Source of the DNA: Hippopus hippopus
Taxonomy: Eukaryota; Mollusca; Bivalvia; Cardiida; Cardiidae
Length of the DNA: 64,000 bases
Assembly: GCA_946811185.2 (NCBI GenBank)
Contig: OX328102.1
Coordinates: forward strand, 48,647,619-48,711,618
Direction: 5' to 3'
Numbering within the stretch: the stretch's first letter is position 1; the number at the start of each line of letters is the position of its first letter. The notes under the pieces are model-generated. The model was not told where the DNA came from, ran no database searches, and saw only the letters and a program-made list of their open reading frames with translations. The position numbers and the translations under genes are program-made. This document shows, in pieces, positions 29,698 through 39,893 of this stretch.

Positions 29698-29988
29698 ACG
29701 CACTTGTTTATTAGTTAATCATCAAGGACATTGGATCTTAAGGTTACCTTTCAATTAAGGACTGATCATCAACATTCATTAAATGACCTTTTCTCGTGAG
29801 GACACTATACCTCAATTAAACGACGCCGGAAAAAACAAACAATTAATTTAACGAACTGTTACTATCTAATGACTTTTACCCTTTCAATATCTATTGAAAA
29901 AAAAAACAAACTGCGAATGAAAAAGAGAGAGAAACGGTGAGACGCAAATAGAGAGACAATGACATTTCGATTAAAGAAAAGTATGTAT
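29452..29988. other. Non-coding stretch with microsatellite
   Basis: Only the 29583-29695 repeat is recognised. Confidence 0.4.
29583..29695. repeat. (CTGT)n-(CT)n microsatellite
   Basis: CTGTCTGTCTGTCTTTCTGT passes through degenerate CCGT/CCAT units into (CT)n ending at ~29693. Confidence 0.95.
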
Positions 29989-30250
29989 GGTCTATGCTTT
30001 GTGAAAAAGAGGTTAATGCATCAGCAGAAAGTATGGACTCATGCTCAGTCTGCGTAGTCCGCACAGGCTGACATAGGTCGAAACTTCTTGCTATTTATAC
30101 ATTTTATGCATGTTTAAGGACCATTCTACCTCCAGATTCAGTTTACAATTAGAATGAATGGATTTTATGGATCCCTAATTAAGTAATGACTTGCTTTAAT
30201 ACTTCATTTACGGAGATACATTAAACCCCCTTTTGCGAGAGTGGCGCTCA
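29989..30250 (+). mobile_element. MITE-B copy, diverged
   Basis: GGTTAATGCATCAGCAGAAAG, damaged palindrome (CAGTCTGCGTAGTCCGCAC), GGATTTTATGGATCCCTAAT, CCCCCTTTTGCGAGAG end. Confidence 0.8.
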
Positions 30251-30279
30251 TGTGCTTTATCTCTTTACTATAAAAATCT

Positions 30280-30460
30280 CGAGTCTGAACAACGCTGATG
30301 TAAAAGACTTTTGAAAACATCGAGGGAATCGGAGAAAACGCTATTAACCAGCATTTTCTCCATTTCCAACACTGTTTTGTACCATTTTTATGACAATTTT
30401 TATGACAAATTCATCATTTGAGCCCTATTTGATTTGTCTTCGGCAACTGGTTTAGATATA
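30280..30460 (-). mobile_element. MITE-A copy, reverse, degenerate
   Basis: ACTTTTGAAAACATCGAGGG, TATTAACCAGCATTTTCTCC, and AAATTCATCATTTGAGCCC. Confidence 0.7.
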
Positions 30461-30611
30461 GAAGAATCTTGAATGTTGTTGTCTGTTAAAAGTTAAAGAA
30501 AAGGCAGATACACTTTTTAATGTTTCCAAATACTGCTCGTGACTTTTATTTCCTAAGAAATGAATTAAGTAGAGTAGTGAGGTTATTATGTTACCTCCTA
30601 TAGCAGAGCCC

Positions 30612-30654
30612 GATAGAGCTGGGCCTGGTAGCGCAGTCGCTAGCGTACAGGGCA
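30612..30654 (+). repeat. S1 head fragment facing a reversed S1 body
   Basis: CCTGGTAGCGCAGTCGCTAG and CGTACAGGGCATATGAC are the 5' part of an S1 tRNA head in plus orientation, directly joined to a minus-strand S1 body. Confidence 0.65.
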
Positions 30655-30907
30655 TATGACAGCGGTCAGTGCCCCTATCCATGTTTTTCCTTGTGTTTCT
30701 TTTAACAGTAGATCCAACAATATTCTTCCAAAACCACTTTCGCAAATACGATTAACCATGGTCGAAACAATGATCAGTGGTGGGAGAAGAACGAATCCTG
30801 TCGCAGTGACCATCATCAAATTTCTGAAAGAAATTGACCAAGCTCGCGATTCCAACCAACTACTTCATGGTTTCAAGTTCTGTAGGCTACTGACTACGCT
30901 ACCAGAC
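30655..30907 (-). mobile_element. SINE S1, reverse
   Basis: GCGGTCAGTGCCCCTATCC, CCATGGTCGAAACAATGATC, GAATCCTGTCGCAGTGACC and the reversed head CTGACTACGCTACCAGAC. The 3' end beyond the GGCCGCCG region is lost at the join with the plus-strand head. Confidence 0.8.
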
Positions 30908-31169
30908 TTTCCTACAAGTAGATTTGTTAATGATCTTGGACATGTGAATGACTTTCGGTCAAAATAACTTAGATCACTCTACATATTGTTTCAGGAAATG
31001 GACTGATGATCAAAGCTTCTTCGTACAGATGCAGGGAAATCGAGTTAACTGACATTTCATGTTCAGACAATTCCCATTTATTCGTCGATATAGCAAACTG
31101 TCATTCATCATTTCTTCAATTAGTTTAAGGTTACCTGGGTTCCAATTGACTTTAGCATACGATATGAAG

Positions 31170-31390
31170 TTAATTTCCAAACGACCAAAAATTTGGGTTT
31201 GTGTAAATTGAAAATATTTGCAGACGAATAATTATATTAGTCTCAAATGATTGAAATTTGTTTTGGAAGGGTGGGAAAATATTGTAGAAAAAGGGAGAAA
31301 ATGCTGGTTACCAGCATTTCCTCCTTTTTTCCTACAATATTTTCATAAGACTTTTTTCCCTGGGTCGTTAAATTACACTAAACCGTTTGG
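31170..31390 (+). mobile_element. MITE-A copy
   Basis: TTAATTTCCAAACGACC start, ATTTGCAGACGAATAATT, perfect ATGCTGGTTACCAGCAT centre, CCCTGGGTCGTTAAATTAC. Its last ~20 bp are altered. Confidence 0.85.
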
Positions 31391-31404
31391 AATTTACTTT
31401 GATT

Positions 31405-31722
31405 CATCGCTTGTACGGTGCTTAAAGCTGTTTTTAATATTATTCAGTTATATCGCGGAGGCCAATGCACCAATCCATGCTTTCCTAGAGTTTCTTTTAC
31501 CAGTACTCCGCACAATATTCTTTCCAAGCCACGGGCTGCTTTCCCATTGTCCTAACCCTAAACCATCGTCAAAACAATGGTCAGCGGTAAGACAGGAAAG
31601 AATCCTGTTGCAATGACTATATCATAAATCCTCGGAAAGAAATCGGCGGAGCCGGGGAACGAACCAGCGACCCTCTGTTCTCAAGTCCTGCACGCTACCG
31701 ACTGCGCCACCGGGGCTCGGCG
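31405..31722 (-). mobile_element. SINE S1, full length, reverse
   Basis: GCGGAGGCCAATGCACC, CTTTCCTAGAGTTTCTTTTA, GAACCAGCGACCCTCTGTTC and CCACCGGGGCTCGG. A short insertion (TGTCCTAACCCTAAACC) sits mid-body. Confidence 0.88.
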
Positions 31723-31749
31723 GAATCTATTTTGGAGGAGATGATAATA

Positions 31750-31848
31750 TTCACTGTGGGAAAAGCAGCATTTTTTCATTTTCCCAGGATATTTAAAAAA
31801 AAAAATTCCACAGGGTCTTTGAAACATAAGTCTGCTTGATAAAAGGCT
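31750..31848 (+). mobile_element. MITE-A fragment, degenerate
   Basis: ACTGTGGGAAAAGCAGCAT, TTCATTTTCCCAGGATATTT and GCTTGATAAAAGGCTACAC. Confidence 0.5.
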
Positions 31849-32102
31849 ACACACTGGATGTTATGGAAGCTGCAGCAGTTTCTTTTTAAATCCGCTTCGA
31901 ATGCAATCATATATACGACCATATTTATTATCCTGAAACCTGGTAATAGAATGAAACCAGACAGAAAGATTCAAAATAAAACCCTTTTTATGCAATAAAT
32001 CTGCTTTCACTGCAGATTTCACAGATTTCATTTCATTATGGTATGCTCACGACCATTAATTTCAGACTCCATCCCATTTTATTCCGGCGACAAATACTCT
32101 CG

Positions 32103-32325
32103 AGTCATGCTCTATGAAAAAGTGGTTTAATGCATTTGCAAAAAGTATCGACTCAGGTCAGCCTGCGCAGTCCGCGCAGGCTGACCTGAATTGAAACTTT
32201 TTGTAATAGGTAAATTTTTGGCATGTCAATGAACCATTCTAACTCATGATTACGACGGTTTTTAGACAAATAGATCCGTATTGTTCGGTGACTTGATTAA
32301 TATTTTTCTCAGAGCACCCCCTAAT
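32103..32325 (+). mobile_element. MITE-B copy, right end shortened
   Basis: GAGTCATGCTCTATGAAAAA start, intact palindrome at 32155-32190, CATGATTACGACGGTTTTTAG; then deletions toward CAGAGCACCCCC. Confidence 0.8.
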
Positions 32326-32382
32326 TTACGATTACCATTTGAAAATGTAAAAGCTTATCATCATTGGAACTGGATTTTACAA

Positions 32383-32478
32383 GTATTCTACCTCTGATTT
32401 TATGAGTATTCTACCTTTGATTTTATGAGTATTCTACCTTTGATTTTATGAATATTCTACCTTTGATTGTACGAGTAT
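32383..32478. repeat. Four tandem 23-bp units
   Basis: Unit TATTCTACCTTTGATTTTAT plus GAG, with few differences between units. Confidence 0.9.
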
Positions 32479-32690
32479 CATATTTAGAATTCCACAGTAA
32501 TAAAGCAACACTGCAGTAACATTTAAAACATCTTCTTCCCCCCCTCCCCCTTTCCATATCTTGGGTTTCTCCTAGGACAGTAAAATACAAAAAAAGGTGC
32601 CTCGTCCCATCTCATCTGTCACGTACTATCAAATTACAATTGCACATTATATCTATCGATTACAATTATAGATCCCTCACCGCTTATCAG

Positions 32691-32836
32691 TTTCGACACT
32701 GATTATGTGGGAAGTGGCTAGGGAAGAATATTGGCCGAATACTGAAAGAAAACTCAAGGAAAGCATAAATAGGTGCACTTTCCGCCGCGATTTAACTGAA
32801 ACAGTGTCGAAAACGGCATTTAACACCATAGATACA
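32691..32836 (+). mobile_element. SINE S1, 3' half
   Basis: GATTATGTGGGAAGTGGC, GGAAAGCATAAATAGGTGC, CCGCCGCGATTTAACTG and a CATAGATACAAACGAAC tail. 5' truncated. Confidence 0.8.
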
Positions 32837-33327
32837 AACGAACAAAGCAAATACAGATATTTCCATAAATTACTGTGAAAATATCAAAAGTAGCCGATCC
32901 CAAAATTATCATGAGCTCTACGATTAATTCGGTGGTATATGAACTTCGTGCATGCTGCAGAAAGCACCGAATGCTTTGTTGAGTATTGAAAAAAAGTTTG
33001 ATATCATATAGAGGAGTAATCAATGTCTGATTTACAATCTACACTGCACAATAAGGCCGAAACACACAGCAGTCAAGGGGGGGGGGGGGGTAGTGTGTTT
33101 TGCCACAGAATTCGATCTATATCAAGATTAAATATTTGAAGAATGAACAGTAGTCACGTTCGAACTTCAATCCCTAAGGTCCAATTAAAAGGAAACCTGA
33201 GGGCTTAACTGATGTGTATTGCGAAAAATGCGGGGTATTTTTAGTCGATGAAAATGAATTAGTCTACGGGCCAAGAATATTAGCCTGAGAAAAACATAAA
33301 AAAAAAAAAGTACTAGCCTCTATCGGA
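32837..33327. other. Unassigned stretch with poly-G
   Basis: A 14-base G run at ~33077-33090 is the only notable element. Confidence 0.4.
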
Positions 33328-33550
33328 TAGATCACGCTCTGGCAAAAGAGGGTTTAATGCATCTACGTGATGCATTACTATTTTGTCTGACAACCGACTA
33401 AATCTGGAGGTAGGAGAGTCCTTTGACACGTAGAAAATTAAACAATAGCAAAAAGTATCAACCCAGGTCAGTCTGCGCGGACTGCGCAGTCTGACCTGAG
33501 TCGATACTTTTTGCAGCTGCATTAAGCCCCCTTTTCCCAGAGCATGGCTG
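33328..33550 (-). mobile_element. MITE-B copy, reverse, shortened
   Basis: ATCACGCTCTGGCAAAAGAG start, ACCGACTAAATCTGGAGG, palindrome CAGTCTGCGCGGACTGCGCA, and GCATTAAGCCCCCTTTTC end. It lacks ~40 bp of the arm. Confidence 0.88.
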
Positions 33551-33792
33551 AATTATTTATCTTCTCTGTCTCCTAATCTAATAAGTGGTTTGACAAAGTA
33601 CTATCGATTGTCTCTCACGATTAGCTTACAAAATAACAGTACGAGTGCTCTCCCTTTCTGACGAGAAATAAGAAATGAAGCAAGCCTGTTTACCACAGCG
33701 CTAGGCAAAAAACGGGCGTACTTATATCGATTGTGCGTTCTGTATCAACATGAAACCCATAATCAAGAGACACTCCTCAAACTCTAATGCTT

Positions 33793-33880
33793 ATTGCGGA
33801 TAGAGTAGACCCAGATCAGACTGTATGGACGTATAGTCTGATATCGGTCCATACTCTTCGATACTAACTTAATAGTTTAA
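33793..33880 (+). mobile_element. MITE-C core fragment
   Basis: GCGGATAGAGTAGACCCAG and GACTGTATGGACGTATAGTC retain the palindrome with a changed loop. Confidence 0.5.
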
Positions 33881-34094
33881 TCTTAAACTTTATCCATTTA
33901 ACTAAAAAAAAAAACTTTTACAACATTTTGTTCCAATGCTTATTTGAAGTCCAAAGAATTACCATGCGCTTTTTACATTTGCTCAAACGACCAGGGGACC
34001 GTTTTACTAAACTACTTTTATTAGACTGGGTCTTCTTTTGGGTCCGAAATGGCTGATTTTTTCTGAAATTATCATCGTAGGATTGTGGACTATA

Positions 34095-34265
34095 TCTCAC
34101 AATATGCCTTTGCTTTAGTGTTTAATAGCGTTTCTAACATTACTTCATTTATATCACAGCGGCAGGTGCACCTACATGTACATGTATCCATGCTCTATTA
34201 CAAGAGTTTTCTTTTACCAGTACTTCTCACAGCACTTTTACCAAGCCACTGGCTGTTTTTCCCTC
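34095..34265 (-). mobile_element. SINE S1, reverse, part 1 (split)
   Basis: ATATCACAGCGGCAGGTGC, a (GTACAT)n expansion, CAAGCCACTGGCTGTTTTTC; interrupted by a MITE-A at a TTAA. Confidence 0.8.
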
Positions 34266-34499
34266 TTAAATCTTTCCAAACGACAAAATTTTAGACTTGT
34301 CAAAATTCAAAGCATTTGCAGACGACAAAATTAATTAGAATTGGCTCAAATGATGAAACTTGCTTTGAATTGGGTAGGAAACATTGTGGGAAAAGGAGAA
34401 AATGCTGGTTACCAGCATTTTCTCCTTTTCCCACAATGTTGTCAAAAACTTTCTTTCTGATGGTCGTTAAAACCCTGGATTTTGTAGTATAGATTTCAA
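34266..34499 (+). mobile_element. MITE-A copy inserted in SINE S1
   Basis: TTAAATCTTTCCAAACGAC start, perfect hairpin at 34385-34437, GATTTTGTAGTATAGATTTCAA end. Confidence 0.88.
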
Positions 34500-34665
34500 C
34501 ATACTCCAAACAGCAGTATTCAGCGGTGAGAGAGGACTAAGACCTGTTGCAATGACTAATATCAGCGATCCTCGGAAAGAAACTGGCCGAGCCAGTAATC
34601 GAACCAGCGACTTCTTGGTTTCAAGCCCTTTATCTTACCGACTGACCCTAAGGCTCTATCTAAAG
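34500..34665 (-). mobile_element. SINE S1, reverse, part 2
   Basis: TTCAGCGGTGAGAGAGGAC, TCGGAAAGAAACTGGCCGAG, GAACCAGCGACTTCTTGG and CCCTAAGGCTC complete the SINE broken at 34265. Confidence 0.8.
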
Positions 34666-34797
34666 GAAAACCCAAACAAAAAGGACAGGTAACCCAAACA
34701 AAAGGGGCAGGTAACCATCAAAATATTTTTGACACAGTTTTACGCCTCCACGTAGAATTCTCACTGAAAATCAATCTACACTTCAACAATAACTGAA

Positions 34798-34937
34798 GCC
34801 GAGCGTTAGCACTCGCATGTTGTGCTCCTGTTTTTATTAAATACTTTCCATATATATTACGAATATTTCAAATGTATTTCTAAAGCCTAGCGTTGGCACC
34901 CGCATGCGGTGTTCTTGTTCAATTAAATACTTTCCAT
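34798..34937. repeat. Two diverged 87-bp tandem units
   Basis: GCC(G/T)AGCGTT(A/G)GCAC and TTAAATACTTTCCATATAT recur 87 bp apart. A MITE-D follows the second unit. Confidence 0.75.
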
Positions 34938-35200
34938 ATATGACCTACAGAATGCGAAAAGGGGTATTCGGACATTTGCGTAAAGTGTCGTCTCGATTCT
35001 GCCTGCGACGTCCGCGCAGGCTAATTCGAGACCACACATTTCCGTTCATATATAATTTTCTGTTTCACGCAAGTCTACTGTAGGACAAAATCGAATGAAG
35101 TCGGAAAGTGTCGTCCCGGATCAGCCTGCGCGGACTGCGCAGGCTGATCCGAAACGACATTTTACGCAAATGTCTCTTTTTGCATGTTGCAGGCCAGATA
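34938..35200. mobile_element. MITE-D copy
   Basis: TATGACCTACAGAATGCGAA start; right palindrome intact (GATCAGCCTGCGCGGACTGC), left one damaged (GATTCTGCCTGCGACGTCC); TGCATGTTGCAGGCCAGATA end. Confidence 0.85.
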
Positions 35201-35375
35201 TGGGGAATATTCCGAATGCATTTCCAGTGCTAATCAACTTGTAATTTAACGCCCAGTTTGCGTCGATAAATAACACGCTCTAATCCTTTTAGCTCTCTGG
35301 AACATTCAATTACAGGGGCACAATAGAGTGCATAAGGACGATGATGTTTTGACGGGGCAATCAGTAACTATTTTA

Positions 35376-35580
35376 CCAGTCGGTAAAACTTTAGACTTGT
35401 CTAAATTGGAAAGTATTTGCAGACGACAATTTAAATATTTAAAAAATGATAGAATTTTTCTTTGAAACAATAGAAAACAATGTGGGAAAAGGAGAAAATT
35501 TTCTCCTTTTCCCACCATGTTTTCGAAAGTCTTTTTCATCAATATCATAAAAAACACGTCATTGTTTGGTGAAGGATTTG
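35376..35580 (+). mobile_element. MITE-A copy with collapsed hairpin loop
   Basis: GACTTGTCTAAATTGG, then AAAGGAGAAAATTTTCTCCTTT: the TGCTGGTTACCAGCA centre is precisely missing. Ends CATTGTTTGGTGAAGGATT. Confidence 0.88.
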
Positions 35581-35675
35581 TGCTACGTAGAGATCGTCAC
35601 GTAGGACGGATTGATGTTGTTGTTGTATTTTTCCTCAACCTTGGGACCGTCTCAAAACACTTTAATCTTAGTTTC

Positions 35676-35752
35676 TTTTGCAGACATTATAGATCTCAGA
35701 TCAGACTGCAAAAAGACGTGTAACCTAATATTGGATGTACGATGTCCGATGT
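35676..35752 (+). mobile_element. MITE-C fragment
   Basis: CTTTTGCAGACATTATAGAT, CAGATCAGACTGC and TGTACGATGTCCGATG; core palindrome largely lost. Confidence 0.5.
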
Positions 35753-35787
35753 GTTGGGAGATTTTCAAGCCAAAAGTGATTTATCCT

Positions 35788-36155
35788 ACTACTACTACGA
35801 ATTCTACAACAACAACAACAACAACTACTACTACTAATTGTACAACAACTACTACTACTAATTCTACAACAACAACAACAACTACTACTACCACTACTTC
35901 TACAACAACAACAACTGATACTACTATTACTTCTACAACAACAACAACAACTACTACTACTTCTACAACAATAACAACTACAACTACTACTACTGCTTTT
36001 TCTTCTACAACAACAACAACTACTACTACTATTACTTCTACAACAACAACAACAACACTTACTTCTACTACGACTACTACTGCTGTGACCTCTACAGCTA
36101 CTACTTCCACAACAACAACTACAGCTAGAAATAATAATAATAATAATAATAATAG
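35788..36155. repeat. (ACT)n/(ACA)n/(AAT)n trinucleotide array
   Basis: ~335 bp of ACT and ACA triplets with TTCTAC spacers, then (AAT)n at 36129-36152. It makes open frames on both strands (poly-Thr, poly-Ser/Cys, poly-Val), all repeat artefacts. Confidence 0.95.
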
Positions 36156-36187
36156 CTATATATTGTGAATTTAAAATCATTAAACTA

Positions 36188-36458
36188 TAACTGGCCTGCA
36201 ACACGCGAAAAGGGACAGTAGGACATTTGCGTAAAGTGTCGTCTCGGATCAGCCTGCGCAGTCCGCGTAGGCTAATCCGAGACAGCACTTTACGACTACA
36301 TTAGATTTTGTCTTACAGTAGACTTGCGCAAAACAGAAAATTACATAAAAACGAAAAGTGCCGTTTCGGATTAATCTGCGCGGAGTGCGCAGGTTGATTC
36401 GGGACTATATTTTACGCAAAATGACCGAATACCCCCTTTTCGTGTGTTGCATGCCATA
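36188..36458. mobile_element. MITE-D copy
   Basis: GGCCTGCAACACGCGAAAAG start, both palindromes recognisable, CGTGTGTTGCATGCCATA end. Confidence 0.9.
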
Positions 36459-37235
36459 TTAAATAAAAACAACCAAATTTGATATATTTCTTTATAGAAA
36501 TACGCCTCTAAATACAAGTATAACAAGAAACGCGCAATAATGAAGATTAATGTTGCAATTTATAACGATAAACCAATGAATTACGTGACTAGAAAAAAAA
36601 TGAAATTGCCTTGCATTGCAACATACAGGCCTTTTATTTTCACTGATTAAATCTCTTTATTTCACTTATATAGTGCTCGGATGGGCTATAAAACATTCAA
36701 GAAACTTTCCAAAAAGGTCACATACGTCACGTTTAATAAAATACGGCGCCGTTTGCTATTCTGCGAAAACCTCTGTGCATTATTTTGTATTGATTACCGA
36801 TGTATCTGCATCTTTCTTCTGTAACGACACTGTACTGTTTTCTTTTTAGGATTGCACTGGGAATTGAATACTGAAATTAGAGCCTTGTACTTGGGAATTT
36901 GATACTGTAGATGACGTATAGTGATTATTGATAAGACATGTTTATTTCTCTCTGTCTCTAGGCCTATTTCTTCTTTCTTCCTCCAATCTATTGCTTCCCT
37001 TAGCACTCGCTCCCCTCGATTAATCGTCCTTCCTTCCTTCCTTCCTTCCTTCCTTCCTTCCTTCCTTCTTTCTCTACATAACTCTAATCCCTTTCTCTAC
37101 CTTCCTTCCATTCCATTTATTCTTTCGTTCTTCTTTTAATAGTGTCGGTATTTCTGTCTGTCTTTCTCCCTTCCATCCTATCATTTAATCAAATACAATT
37201 CTGTAGAAAATTCATGGCTGTGCTATGAAGATATA
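36459..37235. other. Non-coding stretch with (CTTC)n
   Basis: Only the 37029-37070 array is recognised. Confidence 0.4.
37029..37070. repeat. (CTTC)n microsatellite
   Basis: About ten CTTC units. Confidence 0.97.
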
Positions 37236-37270
37236 AGCCATGCTATGTGAAAACGGGGCTTAATGACATA
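37236..37270 (+). mobile_element. MITE-B left-terminus fragment
   Basis: AGCCATGCTATGTGAAAACG then GGGCTTAATG; nothing of the body follows. Confidence 0.6.
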
Positions 37271-37439
37271 TTATCGGGTTGTCAGTGCGCAACTTTTCCG
37301 CGCATGTCTCTTCCTTTCTTTATTTTCCTTGTGCGTAATTTTGTTCGATTGAGAATACTATCATCGGACTGTCAGATGAAAACAGCTACAAATGACTAAT
37401 CAAAAATGCTTCAAATTGAAGTTGAAACTTTGATTGTGT

Positions 37440-38236
37440 AGAAAATATTGTGGGGAAATGCAAAATTGCCTATGAGCAATTCCACCTTTTACCAATTGTT
37501 TTACTAAATCCGTCCGATAAGGATGTTAAATCAAGTATATGTCAGGGAAAGGATTAATAATATCATCTTTGTTGTGAAAAAGACATGATTTTGTGCTAGA
37601 AAATATACAACTAAGTATAAAATTGACTCCTGGATGTTTTTGTGTCATTTTCATTGTTCCAAGGGAGGTAATTGAGTTAAAATATTGGGAAAAGTAGCCA
37701 GGCAACCTAACATTTTTTTTGCATTTTTTTTTATGAAGAATATAATTATGTACATTTTATAGACAAATGAGAACAGTCTCTGGGCTAGAGTTTTTTTGAA
37801 GGTCAAATGATGTCCTAATTTTCACTAATAAAATGAGCATTTTCGTGGGCTAAGGGTTTGAGCAATTACACCTTTTTCAAAAAAGTTTACTAAAGCTATC
37901 CCATAACAGTGTTACATCAAGTATATATATCCTCTTTATTGTAAAAAAGACATGATTTTGTGCTAGAAAATATACAACTTACTAAGTAATTTGACTCTTA
38001 GATATTTTGTGTCATTTTCATTGTTCCAAGGGAGGTAATTGAGTTCGAATATTTGGAAAAGTAGCCTGGCAACCTATCTTTTTTTTTTTTTGCATTTTTT
38101 GATAAAGGATGTAATCATGTATATTTCTGAGAAAAATGAGAAAAATCTTTGCGCTAGATTTTTTTGAGGGTCAAATAATGTCCTAATTTTCTGTAATAAA
38201 AAAAATAAGCATTTTTGTGGGCTAAGGGTTTTATTG
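37440..38236. repeat. Tandem duplication, ~370-386-bp units
   Basis: GACATGATTTTGTGCTAG at 37582 and 37949, TTCCAAGGGAGGTAATTGAG and GGGCTAAGGGTTT occur once per unit. Unit 1 begins near 37476 and unit 2 near 37862. The start of unit 1 shows a decayed MITE-A-like hairpin (GCAAAATTGCCTATGAGC). Confidence 0.85.
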
Positions 38237-38555
38237 AAACATAGATAGCGTATCATTAATTTGAAATATCTGTTAATTTCTCATCAAAGTCATAGGATCC
38301 ATTGGTTCACTATGAATTTAAAACACAGAGAACATGATTTGACTGAAATTACAGATTTTAATCACAAAATTCTAACGTATGCTGCAATAATTGGGTTTTT
38401 GTGTAATTTGAAAAAAGGGTTATGTTCTTCGTAGGCTCAGAACTGTTTGGTTCATCAGGCAACGTCTGATAATCTCTTCGCATATTGAAAGAACATACTT
38501 TGAAGTATTTCTGTGTCAAATTTCACGAAATTCTCTGCGCTAGAAATAACTCGCT
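38237..38555. other. Unassigned AT-rich stretch
   Basis: Nothing recognised. Confidence 0.35.
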
Positions 38556-38732
38556 GAAACGCCTTTAATGCATCTGCGAAAAGTATCGACCTAGGTCAGC
38601 CTGTGCAGTCCTGTCGAAACTTTTCGTTTTAAGTCAATTTTTTGTAAGTCAAAAGCCAGTCTACCTCATAATTAAGTCGGTTGTTTAAAAAAGTAGTTAT
38701 TATGGATCCAAAATTATGTGATGATTTGCTTA
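38556..38732 (+). mobile_element. MITE-B left part, split by MITE-C
   Basis: TTTAATGCATCTGCGAAAAG, CTAGGTCAGCCTGTGCAG (one palindrome arm deleted), AATTATGTGATGATTTGCTTA. It resumes at 38945. Confidence 0.85.
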
Positions 38733-38944
38733 TTAACCCTTTGGCTGCTAAGTGCGACTCACTGACCTTTTGCGAACAGTGTAGATCAAGATCAGACTGC
38801 ACAGAACGTGCAGTCTGATCTTGGATCTACACTGTCCGATAAGGAGATATTGTCCCCCAAAAGATATCTTTGAAACAGCAATATTTGAGTTTTTACTATC
38901 GAATTGAAAATTTCATTTTAGTTATTTAGCAGGATAAGGGTTAA
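38733..38944 (+). mobile_element. MITE-C copy, complete reference copy, inserted in MITE-B
   Basis: TTAACCCTTTGGCTGC to AGGATAAGGGTTAA, 212 bp with TTAA at both edges, perfect core GACTGCACAGAACGTGCAGTC. Confidence 0.93.
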
Positions 38945-38989
38945 CATATACTACGGACATGCATTAAGCCCCCTGTTGCCAGAGCATGG
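38945..38989 (+). mobile_element. MITE-B right part after MITE-C
   Basis: ACGGACATGCATTAAGCCCC and TTGCCAGAGCATGGCTC complete the element broken at 38732. Confidence 0.85.
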
Positions 38990-39223
38990 CTCATATACTT
39001 TGCTGCGATCACGTCACTGGATTCAAGATGTCTGAACACAGGCAATCCACTCGTCACAACTCGGCCGATTCCGTCATTCTATCTGACCTCGTCCGTATCA
39101 AGGAGTTTTGCATTTTGAAACATTGCCAGTCACATGATCTAAACATGGCGACGCCCATGAACATCAAATAGCGATGAAAATCCTCAGGGGAAAGTTTGAA
39201 ACGATTGGCTGTGAGTCTGTCTT

Positions 39224-39380
39224 TGGGTTCGTAATCACCAACCTTTGTTAAGAACGTTCAAGATTGGTCTAATTCTGCAAGGTTTCCTAAATTTGAAAGT
39301 AACACAACTTTTGATTGGCTAAACTAAATGATTTAGCCACTCAGAACCTGTGTTACTTTCAAATTCAGAAAAATGTCTGC
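39224..39380 (+). mobile_element. MITE-E copy, cut by MITE-C
   Basis: GGTTCGTAATCACCAACC start; palindrome TTGATTGGCTAAACTAAATG / ATTTAGCCACTC; GTGTTACTTTCAAATTC. Confidence 0.8.
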
Positions 39381-39381
39381 T

Positions 39382-39563
39382 TTAACTCTTTCGTTATCAT
39401 CTTAACAGTCTAGACTTTTTTTTCCGAGGTCTAAAAGTAGATTTTCTTTACAACTGAATATGTTTTTGCGATACACTAGCATCAGTTGGCACGTTTTGTA
39501 CAGTCTGATCTTGTTCTACGCCGTTCGGTATAGCTGTATAACATTGGCTATTGAAAGAGTTAA
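39382..39563 (+). mobile_element. MITE-C copy, shortened
   Basis: TTAACTCTTTCGTTATC start and TTGAAAGAGTTAA end, TTAA both sides, 182 bp; one core arm is reduced. Confidence 0.75.
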
Positions 39564-39893
39564 AGTAAGGTAACGTCGAGTTTCTCCATTTTGAGAAATA
39601 TAAAAAAAATTGTATAATATTTGATAAGATCTACTCTTAGTTATAGAATTATTTACGCGATAAGAATGAATGTATTTCACATGCGTATAAAATTCGGTCG
39701 GGAAAAAAAAAAATGTGAATTTCATGACAGAAAATGTATTAGGGGCTCTACAGAATCAGATTATCTCCGAATGCCTTTCTCGTTACCTTGGAAACAAAGA
39801 CAATCGTGACAGACGACCTAACGCGAACAAATGGATTAAGCATACATGAGCTTCAATAAGGTTGTTTTATGAGATTAACTTTTCAGGGCCAAA
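39564..39893. other. Unassigned non-coding stretch
   Basis: Nothing recognised. Confidence 0.35.

Noticed and set aside
35611..36288. Open frames of 185-187 codons rich in Thr or Ser/Cys, resembling mucin or cysteine-rich proteins
   Set aside because: They are translations of the trinucleotide array in several frames on both strands and have no start context, signal peptide or non-repetitive domain.
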